NCBI RefSeq assembly: GCF_001591645.1
Contig: NZ_BCVH01000002.1
Span: 186,001-250,000 of the forward strand
Direction of reading: 5' to 3'
Length of the DNA stretch: 64,000 nt
DNA from: Robertmurraya korlensis NBRC 107688
GTDB lineage: Bacteria; Bacillota; Bacilli; Bacillales; Cytobacillaceae
This document shows positions 1-10,924 of this stretch, in pieces. Position 1 is the stretch's first letter, and each line of letters opens with the position of its first letter. The notes beneath the pieces are model-generated. The model saw only the letters and a program-made list of their open reading frames with translations, had not been told where the DNA came from and did not search any database. The position numbers were made by a program, and so were the translations under genes.

Positions 1-413
1 ATCTTATTTCTCCCTGTATATCCACGAGCTAGACGTAAGGCACTCATGGTAGCTTCCGTTCCTGAAGAAACCATACGAACGATTTCTATTGACGGAACTC
101 TTTCCTGAACAAGCTTGGCAAGCTTCGTTTCAATAAGACTTGGAGCACCGAAGCTTGTCCCTAGTTCTGCTACCTTTTTAATCGCTTCAACCACACGATC
201 ATTTGCATGACCAAGGATTAGCGGTCCCCATGACAACACATAATCAATGTATTCATTTCCATCAATGTCGTAAATTTTTGAGCCTTTTCCTCGCTCCATA
301 AAAATTGGATCCATTTTTACCGATTTAAAGGCACGAACAGGACTGTTCACTCCACCAGGCATAAGTGTTTTCGCCTCTGCAAAAGCTTCAATTGATTTAG
401 AGTAAGAGCGCAT
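1..413 (-). CDS. hemL: Glutamate-1-semialdehyde 2,1-aminomutase, N-terminal part (cut by window edge)
   Basis: The reverse strand from an ATG at 413 reads [15 protein letters not shown], then [11 protein letters not shown], and later [16 protein letters not shown]. These are typical of HemL, the PLP enzyme that converts glutamate-1-semialdehyde to 5-aminolevulinate in the C5 haem pathway. About 137 codons are visible; the catalytic lysine lies beyond the window edge. A run of five G residues about 5 nt upstream of the ATG is the ribosome site. It follows hemB by 24 bp and is the last hem gene seen, as in the hemAXCDBL operon. Partial only because of the window boundary. Confidence 0.95.
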   Translation of the reverse strand, partial: MRSYSKSIEAFAEAKTLMPGGVNSPVRAFKSVKMDPIFMERGKGSKIYDIDGNEYIDYVLSWGPLILGHANDRVVEAIKKVAELGTSFGAPSLIETKLAKLVQERVPSIEIVRMVSSGTEATMSALRLARGYTGRNK

Positions 414-437
414 ATGTATCCCCCGTTTCATCAAGTA

Positions 438-1415
438 TTAGTTTTGTTTTAACCATTTTGCTGCATCCTTGGCATGGTAAGTAATAATAAGGTCTGCACC
501 TGCTCTTTTCATACCTGTTAGCATTTCCATCACAATATTTCTTTCATCAATCCATCCGTTTTGAGCGGCAGCTTTAACCATGGAGTACTCCCCACTAACA
601 TTATAGACAACAACTGGAAGATGGAAATGGTTCTTAATATCACGTACGATATCCAAGTATGGCATTCCAGGCTTCACAATTAGGAAGTCTGCTCCTTCCT
701 GAACATCTGAATCAGCTTCTCGTAGCCCTTCAATTCGATTGGCTGGGTCCATTTGATACGTTTTACGATCGCCAAATTGTGGTGTACTTTCAGCTGCTTC
801 ACGAAATGGTCCGTAGAAGGCAGAAGCATATTTAACAGCGTAAGACATAATCGGAATATTCTCAAAGCCAGCCTCATCTAAGCCTGCTCTAATGGCTGCT
901 ACAAATCCGTCCATCATATTTGAAGGAGCAATAATATCAGCACCTGCTTTTGCTTGGCTGACTGCTGTGTCAGCTAATAATTTCAATGATGGATCATTTA
1001 ATACTTGTCCATCTTCAATCACTCCACAGTGACCATGGCTTGTATATTCACATAAACATGTATCTGCAATCACAACAATATCAGAATACTGCTCTTTAAT
1101 TACACGAGTAGCTTTTTGAACAATTCCATGATCATGAAAAGCCCCAGTACCACATTCATCTTTTTCCTCCGGAATACCAAATAAAAGGACAGACTTAATC
1201 CCAAGTGATACCACTTCGTCCATTTCAATCCTTAATTGGTCCAACGATAATTGAAAAACTCCTGGCATAGATTGAATAGCTTTTTTTACATTTTCACCTT
1301 CAGCTACAAAGATTGGATATACTAAATCCTCAAGATGTAAATGGTTTTCACGAACCATAGTACGTAAGGTTGCTGTTGATCGTAAACGGCGGTGACGAGA
1401 AAATGATTGATTCAT
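438..1415 (-). CDS. hemB: Delta-aminolevulinic acid dehydratase (porphobilinogen synthase)
   Basis: HemB condenses two 5-aminolevulinate molecules to porphobilinogen in the cytosol. The 325-aa length is normal for the family. The two Schiff-base lysines are visible: K195 in [10 protein letters not shown] and K248 in [12 protein letters not shown] cysteine-rich metal site (C120, C122, C130 in [14 protein letters not shown]) marks a zinc-type enzyme. The start overlaps the hemD stop in ATGA, so the two are translationally coupled. It lies between hemD and hemL in the haem operon. Confidence 0.97.
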   Translation of the reverse strand: MNQSFSRHRRLRSTATLRTMVRENHLHLEDLVYPIFVAEGENVKKAIQSMPGVFQLSLDQLRIEMDEVVSLGIKSVLLFGIPEEKDECGTGAFHDHGIVQKATRVIKEQYSDIVVIADTCLCEYTSHGHCGVIEDGQVLNDPSLKLLADTAVSQAKAGADIIAPSNMMDGFVAAIRAGLDEAGFENIPIMSYAVKYASAFYGPFREAAESTPQFGDRKTYQMDPANRIEGLREADSDVQEGADFLIVKPGMPYLDIVRDIKNHFHLPVVVYNVSGEYSMVKAAAQNGWIDERNIVMEMLTGMKRAGADLIITYHAKDAAKWLKQN

Positions 1416-2197
1416 TTGTTCTCCCTCTTTTCTATTTTTTTCATAACACTTTGTAACATATGATCAATTGTATATATATTTGGCATTGCATCAACACGCA
1501 AACCTAGGGCATTAGCACGTTGGAAAGTAACAGGTCCAATACACATGATTAGGCAATGATCAATTGTCGATAACAAATTCATTTCTTTTACAACAGCCAT
1601 AAAATGATCCACTGTTGAGGGACTAGTAAAGCTAATTATATCTAACTGTTTTTCTGTTAGCGCCTTCACTAATGCGTCCCGACTACTGTCAGGAAAAAAT
1701 GTTTCATATATGACTAATTCGTCTACTTTCGCTCCCTTTTCCTCAAGTGAAGTCGATATAAATTCTCTAGCCAAATTGCCCTTAGGAATTAACACATTCA
1801 CTCCTTCACTAATATGTGGCGAAAACTCTTCAACAAACGCTTCAGCCACGTATGTTTTGGGTTTAAAATCAACTGTGATTCCCTTTCTCATCAGGGCTTC
1901 CTCTGTTTTTTCACCAATGACAGCAATCTTTATATTAGCGAGGACGGTCGGAAGGATATCAAAAGCAAAAAATGTTTCTACAGTCACATTGCTAGTAAAA
2001 ATAATCCAATCATATGTATGTAGCTTATTCCCTAACTCCATGGTCATGGTGGTAGGAGGAACAGGTCGAAAGGAAATAAGAGGGATTTCCACTGGAATCC
2101 CCCCATATTTCTTGACTAAATCTGAAAATGGCTTAGCATGTTTTTTTCCTCTAGGAACAAGAACCTTCATTCCGTTGAGAGAGTAGTCACCACTCAT
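1412..2197 (-). CDS. hemD: Uroporphyrinogen-III synthase
   Basis: HemD cyclises and inverts ring D of hydroxymethylbilane to give uroporphyrinogen III. The sequence is divergent, as usual for this family. It shows the early [11 protein letters not shown] segment, an [13 protein letters not shown] block and a late [12 protein letters not shown] block, which mark the two alternating domains. 261 aa is the expected size. It overlaps hemC upstream and hemB downstream by ATGA each, consistent with a tightly coupled hemC-hemD-hemB order. Confidence 0.93.
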   Translation of the reverse strand: MSGDYSLNGMKVLVPRGKKHAKPFSDLVKKYGGIPVEIPLISFRPVPPTTMTMELGNKLHTYDWIIFTSNVTVETFFAFDILPTVLANIKIAVIGEKTEEALMRKGITVDFKPKTYVAEAFVEEFSPHISEGVNVLIPKGNLAREFISTSLEEKGAKVDELVIYETFFPDSSRDALVKALTEKQLDIISFTSPSTVDHFMAVVKEMNLLSTIDHCLIMCIGPVTFQRANALGLRVDAMPNIYTIDHMLQSVMKKIEKRENK

Positions 2198-3129
2198 TCA
2201 TGATCAAGCTCCACTTTCACCGCGTCAATTAATGTCTTTCCTCCATTAGCAATTAGCGCATCTGCTACCTGCACTCCCAGCTTTTCAGGGTCTGGTCCAC
2301 TCGCTGATTCCTTTAAGATAGTCTTTCCATCTGGAGTAGCCACAAGGCCTGTAAGGGAGATTTCGCCGCTATCTTCCACCCTTGCATAGCCCGCTATCGG
2401 AACCTGACAGCCACCTTCCATTTTCTGAAGAAACGCTCGCTCTGCCGTGACTGCTTGTTTTGTCTTTAAACAAGTAAAACGGGACAGCAATTCAAGAAGT
2501 TGTTCGTCACTTTCTCGACATTCTATTGATAATGCACCTTGGCCAACAGCAGGGATGCATACTTCATCATCAATAAACTCTGATACTACCTCGCTTGCCC
2601 AGCCCATTCTTGAAAGGCCAGCAGCTGCTAAAATAATTGCGTCGTACTCTTCCGTTTCTAATTTAGCTAATCGTGTATCAATATTGCCTCGTATCCATTT
2701 GATTTCAAGGTCAGGTCTAATGGCAAGCAGTTGGGCACTTCGACGCAGACTACTCGTTCCAACAACAGAACCAGGCTTTAGATCGTTAATCGGGGTATGA
2801 TCTTTAGAGATTAACGCATCTCGATGATCCTCACGGAATGGAATACATCCAATCACAAGACCTTCTGGCAGGACAGCTGGCATGTCTTTCATACTATGTA
2901 CCGCCATGTCAATTTCCTCATCAAGCATTGCCTGTTCAATTTCCTTAACAAACAGCCCTTTCCCGCCAACCTTGGATAAGGTGACATCAAGGATTTTATC
3001 ACCCTTAGTTACAATCTCTTTGACCTCAAATTCAAACGAAGGGTCTATTTTCTTTAACTGATCTATGACCCAGTTTGTTTGTGTAAGTGCAAGCTTACTT
3101 CGTCTGGATCCAACTATAATTTTCCGCAT
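2194..3129 (-). CDS. hemC: Porphobilinogen deaminase (hydroxymethylbilane synthase)
   Basis: HemC polymerises four porphobilinogens on a dipyrromethane cofactor. The cofactor is held by a cysteine, here C241 in the motif [11 protein letters not shown]. Other family blocks are [12 protein letters not shown] at the N terminus, VHSMKDMP near residue 80 and [11 protein letters not shown] near residue 125. The length of 311 aa is typical. A GGAGG site lies 4 nt before the ATG. It is preceded by hemX with a 23-bp gap and overlaps hemD. Confidence 0.97.
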   Translation of the reverse strand: MRKIIVGSRRSKLALTQTNWVIDQLKKIDPSFEFEVKEIVTKGDKILDVTLSKVGGKGLFVKEIEQAMLDEEIDMAVHSMKDMPAVLPEGLVIGCIPFREDHRDALISKDHTPINDLKPGSVVGTSSLRRSAQLLAIRPDLEIKWIRGNIDTRLAKLETEEYDAIILAAAGLSRMGWASEVVSEFIDDEVCIPAVGQGALSIECRESDEQLLELLSRFTCLKTKQAVTAERAFLQKMEGGCQVPIAGYARVEDSGEISLTGLVATPDGKTILKESASGPDPEKLGVQVADALIANGGKTLIDAVKVELDHE

Positions 3130-3152
3130 GTAAACCTCCTATATATGTATCC

Positions 3153-3986
3153 TTATTTATACCAGATGTGGAAGGATGATAAGTTTCCAATTAAAAAGAA
3201 ATTGATTAAAACAATTAAAAATGAGGCGATATTCCACAGCGCCAATGACCTTCCGTATAACTCCTTACTAACTCGTAAGTACAAATAAATACTGTATGCA
3301 ATAAGCACACCGAAAGAACCGATCACCTTTGCGTCTAACCAAAACATCTCAGGAATTTTTATATATGCCCATTGTATTCCCAATATGACTGCTAGCATAA
3401 GCATGGGCACCCCAATTACATTTAAAACATAGGACATATGCTCAAGTCTAGATAGGTCTGTAATTCTAACTAGTCTGGCTCCCCACTTCTTCTTCTTAAG
3501 TAAATTGTACTGAATCAAATAAAGGAAAGAAAAAACAAAAGAAAGAGAGAAAGCTCCATAAGATAGAATGGCTAGGGTTATATGAATCAACAAAAGCTCT
3601 GAAATGAGTTGTTCGGCCATTACGTGAGATTGAAATTGTACTGGTGCAAACGTATGAATAGCTAGAATAATAAAGCCTAATACATTTGTAAAAAACACAA
3701 TGAAATCAACACGTAGTAACCGATTGATGCCTAATGATAAGGTAATTAACACCCATGCATAAAAGTAGAGTCCTTCAAATATGGTAAGGACCGGGAAACG
3801 TCCAGTTTTTAACATATACAAAAATAAAAACATTGTCTGTAGTAACCATACAAATGCAAGTAACCAGAAGGCAACACGATTTGCCTTCCGGTTATGGTGT
3901 AAGAAATCAATGAAATATAAGAGCACGCTTAAAGCATAAAGGACAACAGTCAGCTCATGTAGCCTCGTCATATAGTAGTCAAACAT
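3153..3986 (-). CDS. hemX: HemX/CcsA-type integral membrane protein
   Basis: The 277-aa protein is almost entirely hydrophobic, with about eight predicted membrane spans. It looks like the cytochrome c assembly (CcsA/ResC) superfamily, for example the GIQWAYIKIPEMFWLDAKVIGSF segment where the family has its conserved aromatic/WDxK-like region. In B. subtilis HemX sits between hemA and hemC and lowers the cellular level of HemA. The same position is kept here, so the same role is inferred. GAGGAG precedes the ATG. The biochemical function is not certain. Confidence 0.85.
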   Translation of the reverse strand: MFDYYMTRLHELTVVLYALSVLLYFIDFLHHNRKANRVAFWLLAFVWLLQTMFLFLYMLKTGRFPVLTIFEGLYFYAWVLITLSLGINRLLRVDFIVFFTNVLGFIILAIHTFAPVQFQSHVMAEQLISELLLIHITLAILSYGAFSLSFVFSFLYLIQYNLLKKKKWGARLVRITDLSRLEHMSYVLNVIGVPMLMLAVILGIQWAYIKIPEMFWLDAKVIGSFGVLIAYSIYLYLRVSKELYGRSLALWNIASFLIVLINFFLIGNLSSFHIWYK

Positions 3987-4001
3987 TCGCTTCTCCTCTT
4001 T

Positions 4002-5348
4002 TTATGATTGAAAGGAAGGCTGTTGATTTGTTATAACCACTCGTTCAGGCTCCGCTTCTCTCAGAACTTGTTGCTCTTTTACAAGTTCATCAATATTAAA
4101 GATTTTCACGAATAAATCTAACGCCTGTTCTGAATCTTTTCGAGCGGCTATTTCCTTTGCTTGAAGAATTGGATCCTTTAGCATTTGGTTAATAATACTT
4201 TTTGTATGTTTATTTAAAACTTTGAAATCACGTTCAGATAAATGAGGAAGCTTTCGTTCTAAGCTCTCCATTGTTCCAGATTGAATGGTAAGGGCTTTTT
4301 GACGTAAAGCAGAAATGATAGGGACAACACCGAGTAAATTTAACCATTGCTTAAAGTCAACGATTTCTTCCTCTATCATCATCATGATCTGTGCCGCTGC
4401 ACGCTTTCGTTCTTGAAGATTCGCCTCAACGATACCTTCCAAATCATCTATATCATATAAGAAGATACTCTCAAGCTCAGCTAATGCTGGGTCCAAGTCA
4501 CGAGGAACCGCAATATCGACCATGAATAAAGGCTTTCCTTTACGCATCTTTTCAACTTGAGCCATCATATCCTTAGTGATAACAAATTCTTTCGCACCGG
4601 TCGAGCTTATTAGAATATCCGCATCAATTAAAGAACACTGAAGCTCTTCAAGTGTCTTTGCCTGCCCTTCAAAGCGCTCAGCTAAATTCTGAGCCTTCTC
4701 ATACGTGCGATTAATAACGGTTACTTTACTAGCTCCATTTGCATGTAGATGCTGTATGGCAAGTTCCCCCATCTTACCTGCACCCAAAATTAACACATGC
4801 TTTTTATTTAAAGAACCAAAGATTTTTTTCGCAAGTTCTACCGCTGCATAACTTACGGACACCGCATTCGCACCAATATCTGTCTCTGAATGTGCTTTTT
4901 TAGCTAAAGTGATTGCTTGTTTGAAAAGCTGGTTAAATACCGTACCAACAGCGGCATTTTCCTGAGCTAATAAAAAGCTTGTACGAACTTGACCAAGGAT
5001 TTGTGTCTCACCCAAGACCATTGAATTCAAACCACATGTCACACTAAATAAATGCTCCATTGCGCCATCATGTTCATATATAAATAAATATGGAGAAAAT
5101 TCATTTTGTTCAATAGAAAACCATTCTGAAAGAAATTCTTTTATATAATATCTGCCTGTGTGAAGTTGATCGACAACCGCATAGATTTCTGTACGGTTAC
5201 AAGTAGAGACAATTACATTCTCTAACACACTCTTTTTTTCTTTAAGAGCGCTCATTGCCGCGCCTAACTGCGAAGGGTTAAACGTCAAACGCTCACGAAT
5301 TTCAACAGGGGCAGTTTTATAATTAAGACCGATCACTAATATATGCAT
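4002..5348 (-). CDS. hemA: Glutamyl-tRNA reductase
   Basis: HemA reduces glutamyl-tRNA(Glu) to glutamate-1-semialdehyde, the committed step of the C5 pathway. The start is the ATG at 5348, giving [14 protein letters not shown]. It has a GGGGGGTG site 9 nt upstream and matches the known family start; a longer frame adds ten unlikely residues. Active-site C50 lies in [11 protein letters not shown]. The NADPH-binding region follows at about residue 180-200 ([14 protein letters not shown]), and a helical dimerisation tail ends the 448-aa protein. First gene of the haem operon. Confidence 0.96.
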   Translation of the reverse strand: MHILVIGLNYKTAPVEIRERLTFNPSQLGAAMSALKEKKSVLENVIVSTCNRTEIYAVVDQLHTGRYYIKEFLSEWFSIEQNEFSPYLFIYEHDGAMEHLFSVTCGLNSMVLGETQILGQVRTSFLLAQENAAVGTVFNQLFKQAITLAKKAHSETDIGANAVSVSYAAVELAKKIFGSLNKKHVLILGAGKMGELAIQHLHANGASKVTVINRTYEKAQNLAERFEGQAKTLEELQCSLIDADILISSTGAKEFVITKDMMAQVEKMRKGKPLFMVDIAVPRDLDPALAELESIFLYDIDDLEGIVEANLQERKRAAAQIMMMIEEEIVDFKQWLNLLGVVPIISALRQKALTIQSGTMESLERKLPHLSERDFKVLNKHTKSIINQMLKDPILQAKEIAARKDSEQALDLFVKIFNIDELVKEQQVLREAEPERVVITNQQPSFQS

Positions 5349-5381
5349 ACAGAAATACACCCCCCAGAATATTTGCATGTT

Positions 5382-5396
5382 TGCTAGTAATTATAA
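5382..5396 (-). promoter_or_regulatory. hemA promoter -10 overlapped by a PerR-like half-palindrome
   Basis: On the minus strand TATAAT at 5395-5390 is an exact -10, about 42 bp before the hemA ATG; no good -35 was found. The 15-mer 5396-5382 fits the 7-1-7 PerR consensus TTATAATNATTATAA at about 11 of 14 positions, with a perfect left arm. B. subtilis hemAXCDBL is PerR-controlled, so the match is plausible but unproven. Confidence 0.4.
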
Positions 5397-5556
5397 CATG
5401 TTTCATTTTTGTAGATTAAAATGAAATATGAACATATTTGAAAAAAATGTGAACAAAAACTAATCATCTGTGATGCAAATATGCTATTATATTTTATTGG
5501 TAAACCTTGCTTGCTCGTCATAATGCGACAAGCCTCCATATGTACAGTAACAAAAA

Positions 5557-5571
5557 TTAGAATGATTATCA
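5557..5571. promoter_or_regulatory. Fur/PerR-family 7-1-7 operator candidate
   Basis: The 15-mer TTAGAATGATTATCA fits both the Fur (TGATAATNATTATCA) and PerR (TTATAATNATTATAA) 7-1-7 consensus at 12 of 14 positions. It lies between the divergent hemA and ysxD genes, 27 bp upstream of the ysxD start. Which gene it would control is open. Confidence 0.35.
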
Positions 5572-5597
5572 AGTAATCCTTTCTGGAAGTGGTGCTT

Positions 5598-6083
5598 ATG
5601 AAAAATCAACGAATCTTTCCTGGAATCATCCTTATTGGCTTTGGAGCCTATTTCTTTTTACAGCAATCAAACATTACACTTTTTCAAGAGTTTTACACAT
5701 GGCCAACATTACTTGTCATTGTTGGAATTTCCTTTTTGTCACAAGGGTACGGAGCAAAAGATTACGAAGCTATTTTACCAGGTGTGATCCTTACAGGATT
5801 TGGTCTTCATTTCCATATTATTAACCATTTTCAATTATGGCCAAATCAGATTGGAACATTTATCCTGATCATAGCACTTGGTTTCTTACTACGTTACCAA
5901 AAGGTGAGGTCGGGGCTCTTTCAAGGAATATTATTTCTTGTATTGGCATTATTGCTGCTTTTTTACGATCGAGTCACCGCATGGCTAGGTCTTCTTGAAA
6001 GCACCGTTTCAATTGCTTGGAAATCTTGGCCAGTAGTATTAGTACTAATTGGGTTTTACTTACTCTTTATTCGAAAAAAATAA
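5598..6083 (+). CDS. ysxD: Small multi-spanning membrane protein (LiaI/LiaF-like TM type, YsxD position)
   Basis: This 161-aa protein has four or more hydrophobic helices arranged in repeated pairs. FPGIILIGFGAYFFLQ, LPGVILTGFGLHFHI and WPVVLVLIGFYLLF resemble the LiaI/LiaF transmembrane repeat (two-helix units with W/F-P-x-hydrophobic-G). The start is the ATG at 5598, 5 nt after GGAAGTGG; an upstream GTG at 5589 overlaps that site. It lies between hemA and ysxC, where B. subtilis has ysxD. Function unknown; the symbol rests on position and size. Confidence 0.65.
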   Translation: MKNQRIFPGIILIGFGAYFFLQQSNITLFQEFYTWPTLLVIVGISFLSQGYGAKDYEAILPGVILTGFGLHFHIINHFQLWPNQIGTFILIIALGFLLRYQKVRSGLFQGILFLVLALLLLFYDRVTAWLGLLESTVSIAWKSWPVVLVLIGFYLLFIRKK

Positions 6084-6090
6084 TCCTTAT

Positions 6091-6131
6091 AAAAAACCGT
6101 CAGACACTTTACTTTGTGCTGACGGTTTTTT
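6091..6131. terminator. Bidirectional terminator between convergent ysxD and ysxC
   Basis: A hairpin pairs CCGTCAG..CAC with GTG..CTGACGG and is flanked by A6 on the left and T6 on the right. It can therefore stop transcripts from both sides. Confidence 0.85.
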
Positions 6132-6713
6132 CTACATATAACTTTGAATTGTTTCCCACGCCTTATCTTTTCCTTCACCTGTTTCGGAAGAAAACTGAAT
6201 AATCGTATCATGTGGGTGTAAATCGAGTGTTTCTTTTGTAATTCTCAAATGTTGTGCTCTTTTCATTTTGGAAATTTTATCTGCCTTCGTAGCAATGACG
6301 ATGCATGGTATTTCATAATGCTTTAAGAAATCATACATCATGACATCATCTGCCGTTGGAGGATGACGTAAATCTACGATTAATAATACTGCTTTTAGCT
6401 GCTCTCTCGTCGTTAAATACGTTTCAAGCATTTTCCCCCATGCTTCCCGTTCCTTTTTTGAAACCTTTGCATAGCCGTATCCTGGTACATCAACAAAATG
6501 AAGGACTTCATTTACGATATAAAAGTTAAGAGTTTGTGTTTTACCAGGTTTGGAAGAAATTCTTGCTAGTCCTTTTCGATTCAGCATTTTGTTAATAAAT
6601 GACGATTTCCCAACGTTTGAGCGACCAGCCAGGGCAAATTCAGGCATCGGTTCGACCGGGTATTGATCTGGCTTTACTGCACTAATGACGATTTCAGAGC
6701 TTGTTACTTTCAT
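6132..6713 (-). CDS. ysxC: Ribosome biogenesis GTP-binding protein YsxC/EngB
   Basis: EngB-family GTPase needed for late 50S subunit assembly. G1 is GRSNVGKSS (about residue 30), G3 is DVPGYGYA, G4 is TKAD and G5 is SSETGEG. A length of 193 aa is standard. Its ATG overlaps the lonA stop as ATGA, so it is the distal gene of a lonA-ysxC unit. It ends at the shared bidirectional terminator. Confidence 0.97.
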   Translation of the reverse strand: MKVTSSEIVISAVKPDQYPVEPMPEFALAGRSNVGKSSFINKMLNRKGLARISSKPGKTQTLNFYIVNEVLHFVDVPGYGYAKVSKKEREAWGKMLETYLTTREQLKAVLLIVDLRHPPTADDVMMYDFLKHYEIPCIVIATKADKISKMKRAQHLRITKETLDLHPHDTIIQFSSETGEGKDKAWETIQSYM

Positions 6714-9037
6714 CTATTGGCACCGCCTGTCAAAGCATGCTCTAACACTTGGTCAAGATGTGACACGAGAACAAACTGTAAATCTTCACGAACACTTTCT
6801 GGTATATCATCAATATCTCTTTCATTATCCTTTGGACAAATAATTTTGGTTAAACCTGCACGATGAGCACTTAAGGATTTTTCCTTTAACCCCCCGATTG
6901 GTAACACCCGACCGCGTAGGGTGATTTCACCAGTCATTCCAACTTCCTTACGAATGGCACGCCCGGTGAGAGCTGACACTAATGCAGTTGCCATCGTGAT
7001 TCCTGCAGAAGGCCCATCCTTCGGTACCGCACCTTCAGGTACATGGATATGAATATCATTTTTCTCATGAAAGTCTGAATCGATTCCAAGCTCCTCTGCT
7101 TTTGAACGAATATAACTAAATGCTGCTTGAGCAGATTCCTTCATAACATCGCCAAGCTTCCCTGTCAGAATGAGCTTTCCTTTTCCAGGGGACAATGACA
7201 CTTCGATTTGGAGCGTGTCTCCACCAACTGTTGTATAGGCAAGACCGGTTGCTACGCCTACTTGGTCCTCCAGCTCTGCTTGACCATAACGGTAAGTTGG
7301 TTTTCCTAAGAATTCATCTACATTTTTGTCAGATACAATGATTTTTTTCTTTTCACCAGAAACGATGATTTTAGCAGTCTTTCTGCAAATAGTTGCTAAC
7401 TGACGCTCTAGACTTCGTACACCGGCTTCTCTTGTATAATAACGGACGATTTTTTGAATCCCATCATCTCTAATTTGTAATTGCGTTTTACCTAGACCAT
7501 GCTCCTTGGTTTGTTTTGGGAGCAAGTGATCCTTTGCGATATGAATCTTTTCAAGCTCAGTATAACCAGCGATCGTAATTATTTCCATCCGGTCTCTAAG
7601 CGGACCCGGTATCGTCGCCAAATTATTTGCCGTAGCAATAAACATTACCTTAGATAAATCATATGTTTCCTCTATATAGTGATCACTAAAGTTATGATTT
7701 TGTTCCGGATCAAGTACCTCGAGCATAGCTGCTGAAGGATCGCCACGGAAGTCGCTTGACATCTTATCTATTTCATCAAGAAGAAACACAGGGTTAATTG
7801 TTCCTGCTTTTTTCATCCCTTGAATGATTCTACCAGGCATAGCTCCTACATACGTACGTCTATGGCCTCTAATTTCAGATTCATCTCTTACCCCACCAAG
7901 AGAAATCCTTACAAAATTTCTATTTAATGAAGTAGCAATCGAACGTGCTAAGCTTGTCTTCCCAACCCCTGGAGGTCCAGCCAAACAAAGAATAGGACCT
8001 TTTAATGAGTTGGTCATTTGCTGAACAGCTAAGTACTCTAAAACTCTTTCCTTTACTTTCTCGAGTCCATAGTGGTCATTGTTTAATACTTTCTCCGCCT
8101 TGTGAATATCAAGGTCATCCTCAGTTGCCTTAGACCAAGGAATCGCTAAAAGCCATTCAATGTAGTTACGTATAACAGCACTTTCTGCTGAGCTTGTAGG
8201 GACTTTTTCATACCTTTCAAGCTCCTTCATAGCAGTTGCTTTCACATGATCTGGCATACCAGCTTGTTCGATTTTTTCAGTAAGTTCGCTTACTTCTCCA
8301 GTCTTACCTTCTTTATCACCAAGCTCTTTTTGAATGGCCTTCATTTGTTCGCGTAAATAATATTCTTTTTGTGTACGCTCCATTGACTTTTTAACTCTCT
8401 GGCCAATTTTCTTCTCAAGATTTAATACTTCTTTTTCATTATGAATGATGTCAACAATCTTCTGGATTCTTTCCTTTATATCGATTGTCTCTAGGATGAC
8501 CTGTTTTTCCTTTAGCTTTAAAGGAAGATGCGAGGAAATAATATCGGCCATTCTACCTGGTTCTTCAATATCAGTTACGGTAGAGTATGTTTCTGCCGAG
8601 ATTTTTTTGGACATCTTTATGTATTGCTCAAAATAATCAAGCATCGTTCTCATTAATGCTTCTGATTCTGCATCCTTTTCTTCTGAGTCCTCATATGTTC
8701 TTATTTCAACAGAATAGTGATCGTCTTCATCAAAAAACGTAACAATTTCCGCACGCTTTAAGCCTTCAACTAGTACTCGGATGGTACCGTTTGGAAGCTT
8801 GAGCATCTGTTTAACCTTCGTAAGTGTACCCATCTTATACAAGTCATCTTCAAGAGGTTCATCAATTGAAACCTCCTTCTGTGTTGTTAAAAAGATTAAA
8901 CTGTCATCTACCATTGCCTTCTCGAGAGCTTGAACTGATTTTTCTCTTCCGACATCTAAGTGTAAAACCATTGTCGGATAGACAAGTAATCCTCGAAGTG
9001 GCAGGAGGGGGACAATGATTTCTGTCTTTTTCGCCAT
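6710..9037 (-). CDS. lonA: ATP-dependent protease LonA
   Basis: Soluble AAA+ serine protease that degrades misfolded and regulatory proteins. The start at 9037 ([21 protein letters not shown]) has GGAGGTG 7 nt upstream; a longer open frame adds 32 unsupported residues. In order: N-terminal substrate domain, coiled-coil segment, Walker A GPPGVGKT, Walker B FLLDEIDK, and the C-terminal protease domain. That domain has the catalytic serine in PKDGPSAG and the lysine in GGLKEKSL. The protein is 775 aa, as expected. It is cotranscribed with ysxC. Confidence 0.97.
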   Translation of the reverse strand: MAKKTEIIVPLLPLRGLLVYPTMVLHLDVGREKSVQALEKAMVDDSLIFLTTQKEVSIDEPLEDDLYKMGTLTKVKQMLKLPNGTIRVLVEGLKRAEIVTFFDEDDHYSVEIRTYEDSEEKDAESEALMRTMLDYFEQYIKMSKKISAETYSTVTDIEEPGRMADIISSHLPLKLKEKQVILETIDIKERIQKIVDIIHNEKEVLNLEKKIGQRVKKSMERTQKEYYLREQMKAIQKELGDKEGKTGEVSELTEKIEQAGMPDHVKATAMKELERYEKVPTSSAESAVIRNYIEWLLAIPWSKATEDDLDIHKAEKVLNNDHYGLEKVKERVLEYLAVQQMTNSLKGPILCLAGPPGVGKTSLARSIATSLNRNFVRISLGGVRDESEIRGHRRTYVGAMPGRIIQGMKKAGTINPVFLLDEIDKMSSDFRGDPSAAMLEVLDPEQNHNFSDHYIEETYDLSKVMFIATANNLATIPGPLRDRMEIITIAGYTELEKIHIAKDHLLPKQTKEHGLGKTQLQIRDDGIQKIVRYYTREAGVRSLERQLATICRKTAKIIVSGEKKKIIVSDKNVDEFLGKPTYRYGQAELEDQVGVATGLAYTTVGGDTLQIEVSLSPGKGKLILTGKLGDVMKESAQAAFSYIRSKAEELGIDSDFHEKNDIHIHVPEGAVPKDGPSAGITMATALVSALTGRAIRKEVGMTGEITLRGRVLPIGGLKEKSLSAHRAGLTKIICPKDNERDIDDIPESVREDLQFVLVSHLDQVLEHALTGGANR

Positions 9038-9093
9038 TACCTTGCACCTCCAAATGCATCTTTCTTTCACTTTGGAAAGGAATTCTTTGTACA

Positions 9094-9122
9094 ATTCTAT
9101 CGTATTTGTTAGTAAGTGTCTA
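9094..9122 (-). promoter_or_regulatory. Sigma-A promoter for lonA-ysxC
   Basis: On the minus strand, TAGACA (9122-9117), a 17-bp spacer and TAGAAT (9099-9094) form a good vegetative promoter about 50 bp before the lonA start. It lies downstream of the lonB terminator. Confidence 0.7.
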
Positions 9123-9163
9123 ATTACAAGCAACCCATCTGAATGGAGAACAGCATTTTAATC

Positions 9164-9202
9164 AAAAAAAACTTCGGCTCCTCTATATTGCAAACCGAAG
9201 TT
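9164..9202 (-). terminator. Terminator of lonB
   Basis: On the minus strand AACTTCGG pairs with CCGAAGTT across a 15-20 nt loop and is followed by a T8 tract. It separates lonB from lonA. Confidence 0.8.
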
Positions 9203-9220
9203 CTATTTTCTTTTTCTGAA

Positions 9221-10888
9221 TTAAATACTTTCTTTTTTAGACATCTTTATTGATGCCGTGATAGCTTCTTCATTTGCATATTCCTTCAATAATGCATGTT
9301 CAAAAACCTCTGACAAGTGACTGACTGGGATAATCTCTATATCCTTTATCTCATAGAGCATGGATTGGATATTCTCTTTAGGAATGATCACTTTACTAGC
9401 TCCAGCCTTTTTTGCTGCCTTTACCTTTGGATAGACACCGCCTATTGGCTTTACATTTCCATGAATGCTTATTTCACCTGTCATAGCAACTGTGTGGTCA
9501 ATTGGGTGCTTGTAAATAGCTGAGTAAATACCTGTTGCCATTGCAATCCCCGCTGACGGTCCATCAATCGGAACGCCCCCCGGAAAGTTCACGTGAATAT
9601 CAAATTCATCAGCTGGGACTCCCATCGAACGAAGTACAGTTATAACATTCTCAATTGAACCCTTTGCCATACTTTTTCTTCTGATTGATTTTCCCTGACC
9701 ACCAATGCTTTCTTCTTCAACAATTCCCGTAATGTTTATGGATCCCTTTTCCTTTGTCGGGATAACTGTTACTTCAATTTCTAGCAATGCTCCAGAATTT
9801 GGTCCATAAACAGCTAAACCATTTACTAGTCCAATTGTAGAAGCAGACATAATTTTTTGTTCCATTCTTGGAGTTAATTGACTTGATTGAATAACCCATT
9901 CAATGTCTTCGTCCTTGATAAAATCTCTATCTTCTGTGATTGCAAGACCCGCAGATATTTGAATCATATTAACCGCTTCACGACCGTTTCTAGCATATGA
10001 TGCTAACGTTTCTATACCTTTTTCACCAATTTTCAGTTTCACCTTATCCGCTGCTTTTTCAGCAATAGAAGAGATTTCTTCTCTAGTTAATTCCCTGAAG
10101 AATACTTCCATACATCTGGAGCGAATCGCTGGAGGAATCTCACTTGGTGTTCTCGTTGTAGCTCCGATTAGACGAAAATCTGCCGGTAATCCATTCTTAA
10201 ATATATCATGAATATGTGTAGGTATCTGTGTATTCTCTTCACTATAATAAGCACTCTCTAAAAACACCTTACGATCCTCTAGAACTTTTAAAAGCTTGTT
10301 CATTTGGATCGAATGAAGTTCTCCGATTTCATCAATAAATAATACCCCACCGTGCGCATTTGTTACGGCGCCTTGTTTCGGCTGTGGAATCCCTGCTTGC
10401 CCCATTGCACCAGCACCTTGATAAATAGGGTCATGTACAGATCCAATAAGTGGATCCGCAATCCCTCTCTCATCGAACCTAGCTGTCGTTGCATCCAGCT
10501 CAATAAACACAGAAGAGGATTGGAAAGGAGATTTAGCATTTTTCTTTGCTTCCTCTAAAACGAGGCGAGCCGCTGCAGTTTTTCCTACTCCTGGTGGTCC
10601 ATAAATAATGACATGTTGTGGATTTGGACCACATAATGCAGCTTTTAATGATTTAATCCCATCTTCTTGACCAACAATATCGTCAAATGTACTCGGTCTC
10701 ACTCGTTCTGAAAGTGGCTCAGTTAATGAGATAGATCTCATCTTTCTTAATTGATCCATTTCTTTTTTAGATTCCCTATCAATAGACACTTTTTGTGTCC
10801 GTTGACTTCTTAACAAGTTCCAAAAATAGAGTCCGATAACGATGCCAAAAAACAACTGAATAAACAAGGCAATACCCGTCCAACTCAT
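9221..10888 (-). CDS. lonB: ATP-dependent protease LonB (membrane-anchored, forespore type)
   Basis: Lon-like AAA+ protease lacking the long LonA N-domain. An N-terminal membrane helix (ALFIQLFFGIVIGLYFWNLL) is followed by the AAA+ module with Walker A GPPGVGKT near residue 95. The protease domain has the serine in PIDGPSAG and the lysine in PKVKAAKKAG. The length is 555 aa. Start ATG at 10888 has GGAGGG upstream. In B. subtilis LonB is made in the forespore under sigma-F, and a matching promoter lies upstream here. Confidence 0.95.
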   Translation of the reverse strand: MSWTGIALFIQLFFGIVIGLYFWNLLRSQRTQKVSIDRESKKEMDQLRKMRSISLTEPLSERVRPSTFDDIVGQEDGIKSLKAALCGPNPQHVIIYGPPGVGKTAAARLVLEEAKKNAKSPFQSSSVFIELDATTARFDERGIADPLIGSVHDPIYQGAGAMGQAGIPQPKQGAVTNAHGGVLFIDEIGELHSIQMNKLLKVLEDRKVFLESAYYSEENTQIPTHIHDIFKNGLPADFRLIGATTRTPSEIPPAIRSRCMEVFFRELTREEISSIAEKAADKVKLKIGEKGIETLASYARNGREAVNMIQISAGLAITEDRDFIKDEDIEWVIQSSQLTPRMEQKIMSASTIGLVNGLAVYGPNSGALLEIEVTVIPTKEKGSINITGIVEEESIGGQGKSIRRKSMAKGSIENVITVLRSMGVPADEFDIHVNFPGGVPIDGPSAGIAMATGIYSAIYKHPIDHTVAMTGEISIHGNVKPIGGVYPKVKAAKKAGASKVIIPKENIQSMLYEIKDIEIIPVSHLSEVFEHALLKEYANEEAITASIKMSKKESI

Positions 10889-10924
10889 TGCATTCCCTCC
10901 TGCACTTTTCGTAGTAGTTATAGC

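Noticed and set aside
5384-5572. 62-codon minus-strand ORF upstream of hemA
   Set aside because: No ribosome site, low-complexity composition, and it overlaps the hemA promoter region; treated as a chance ORF.
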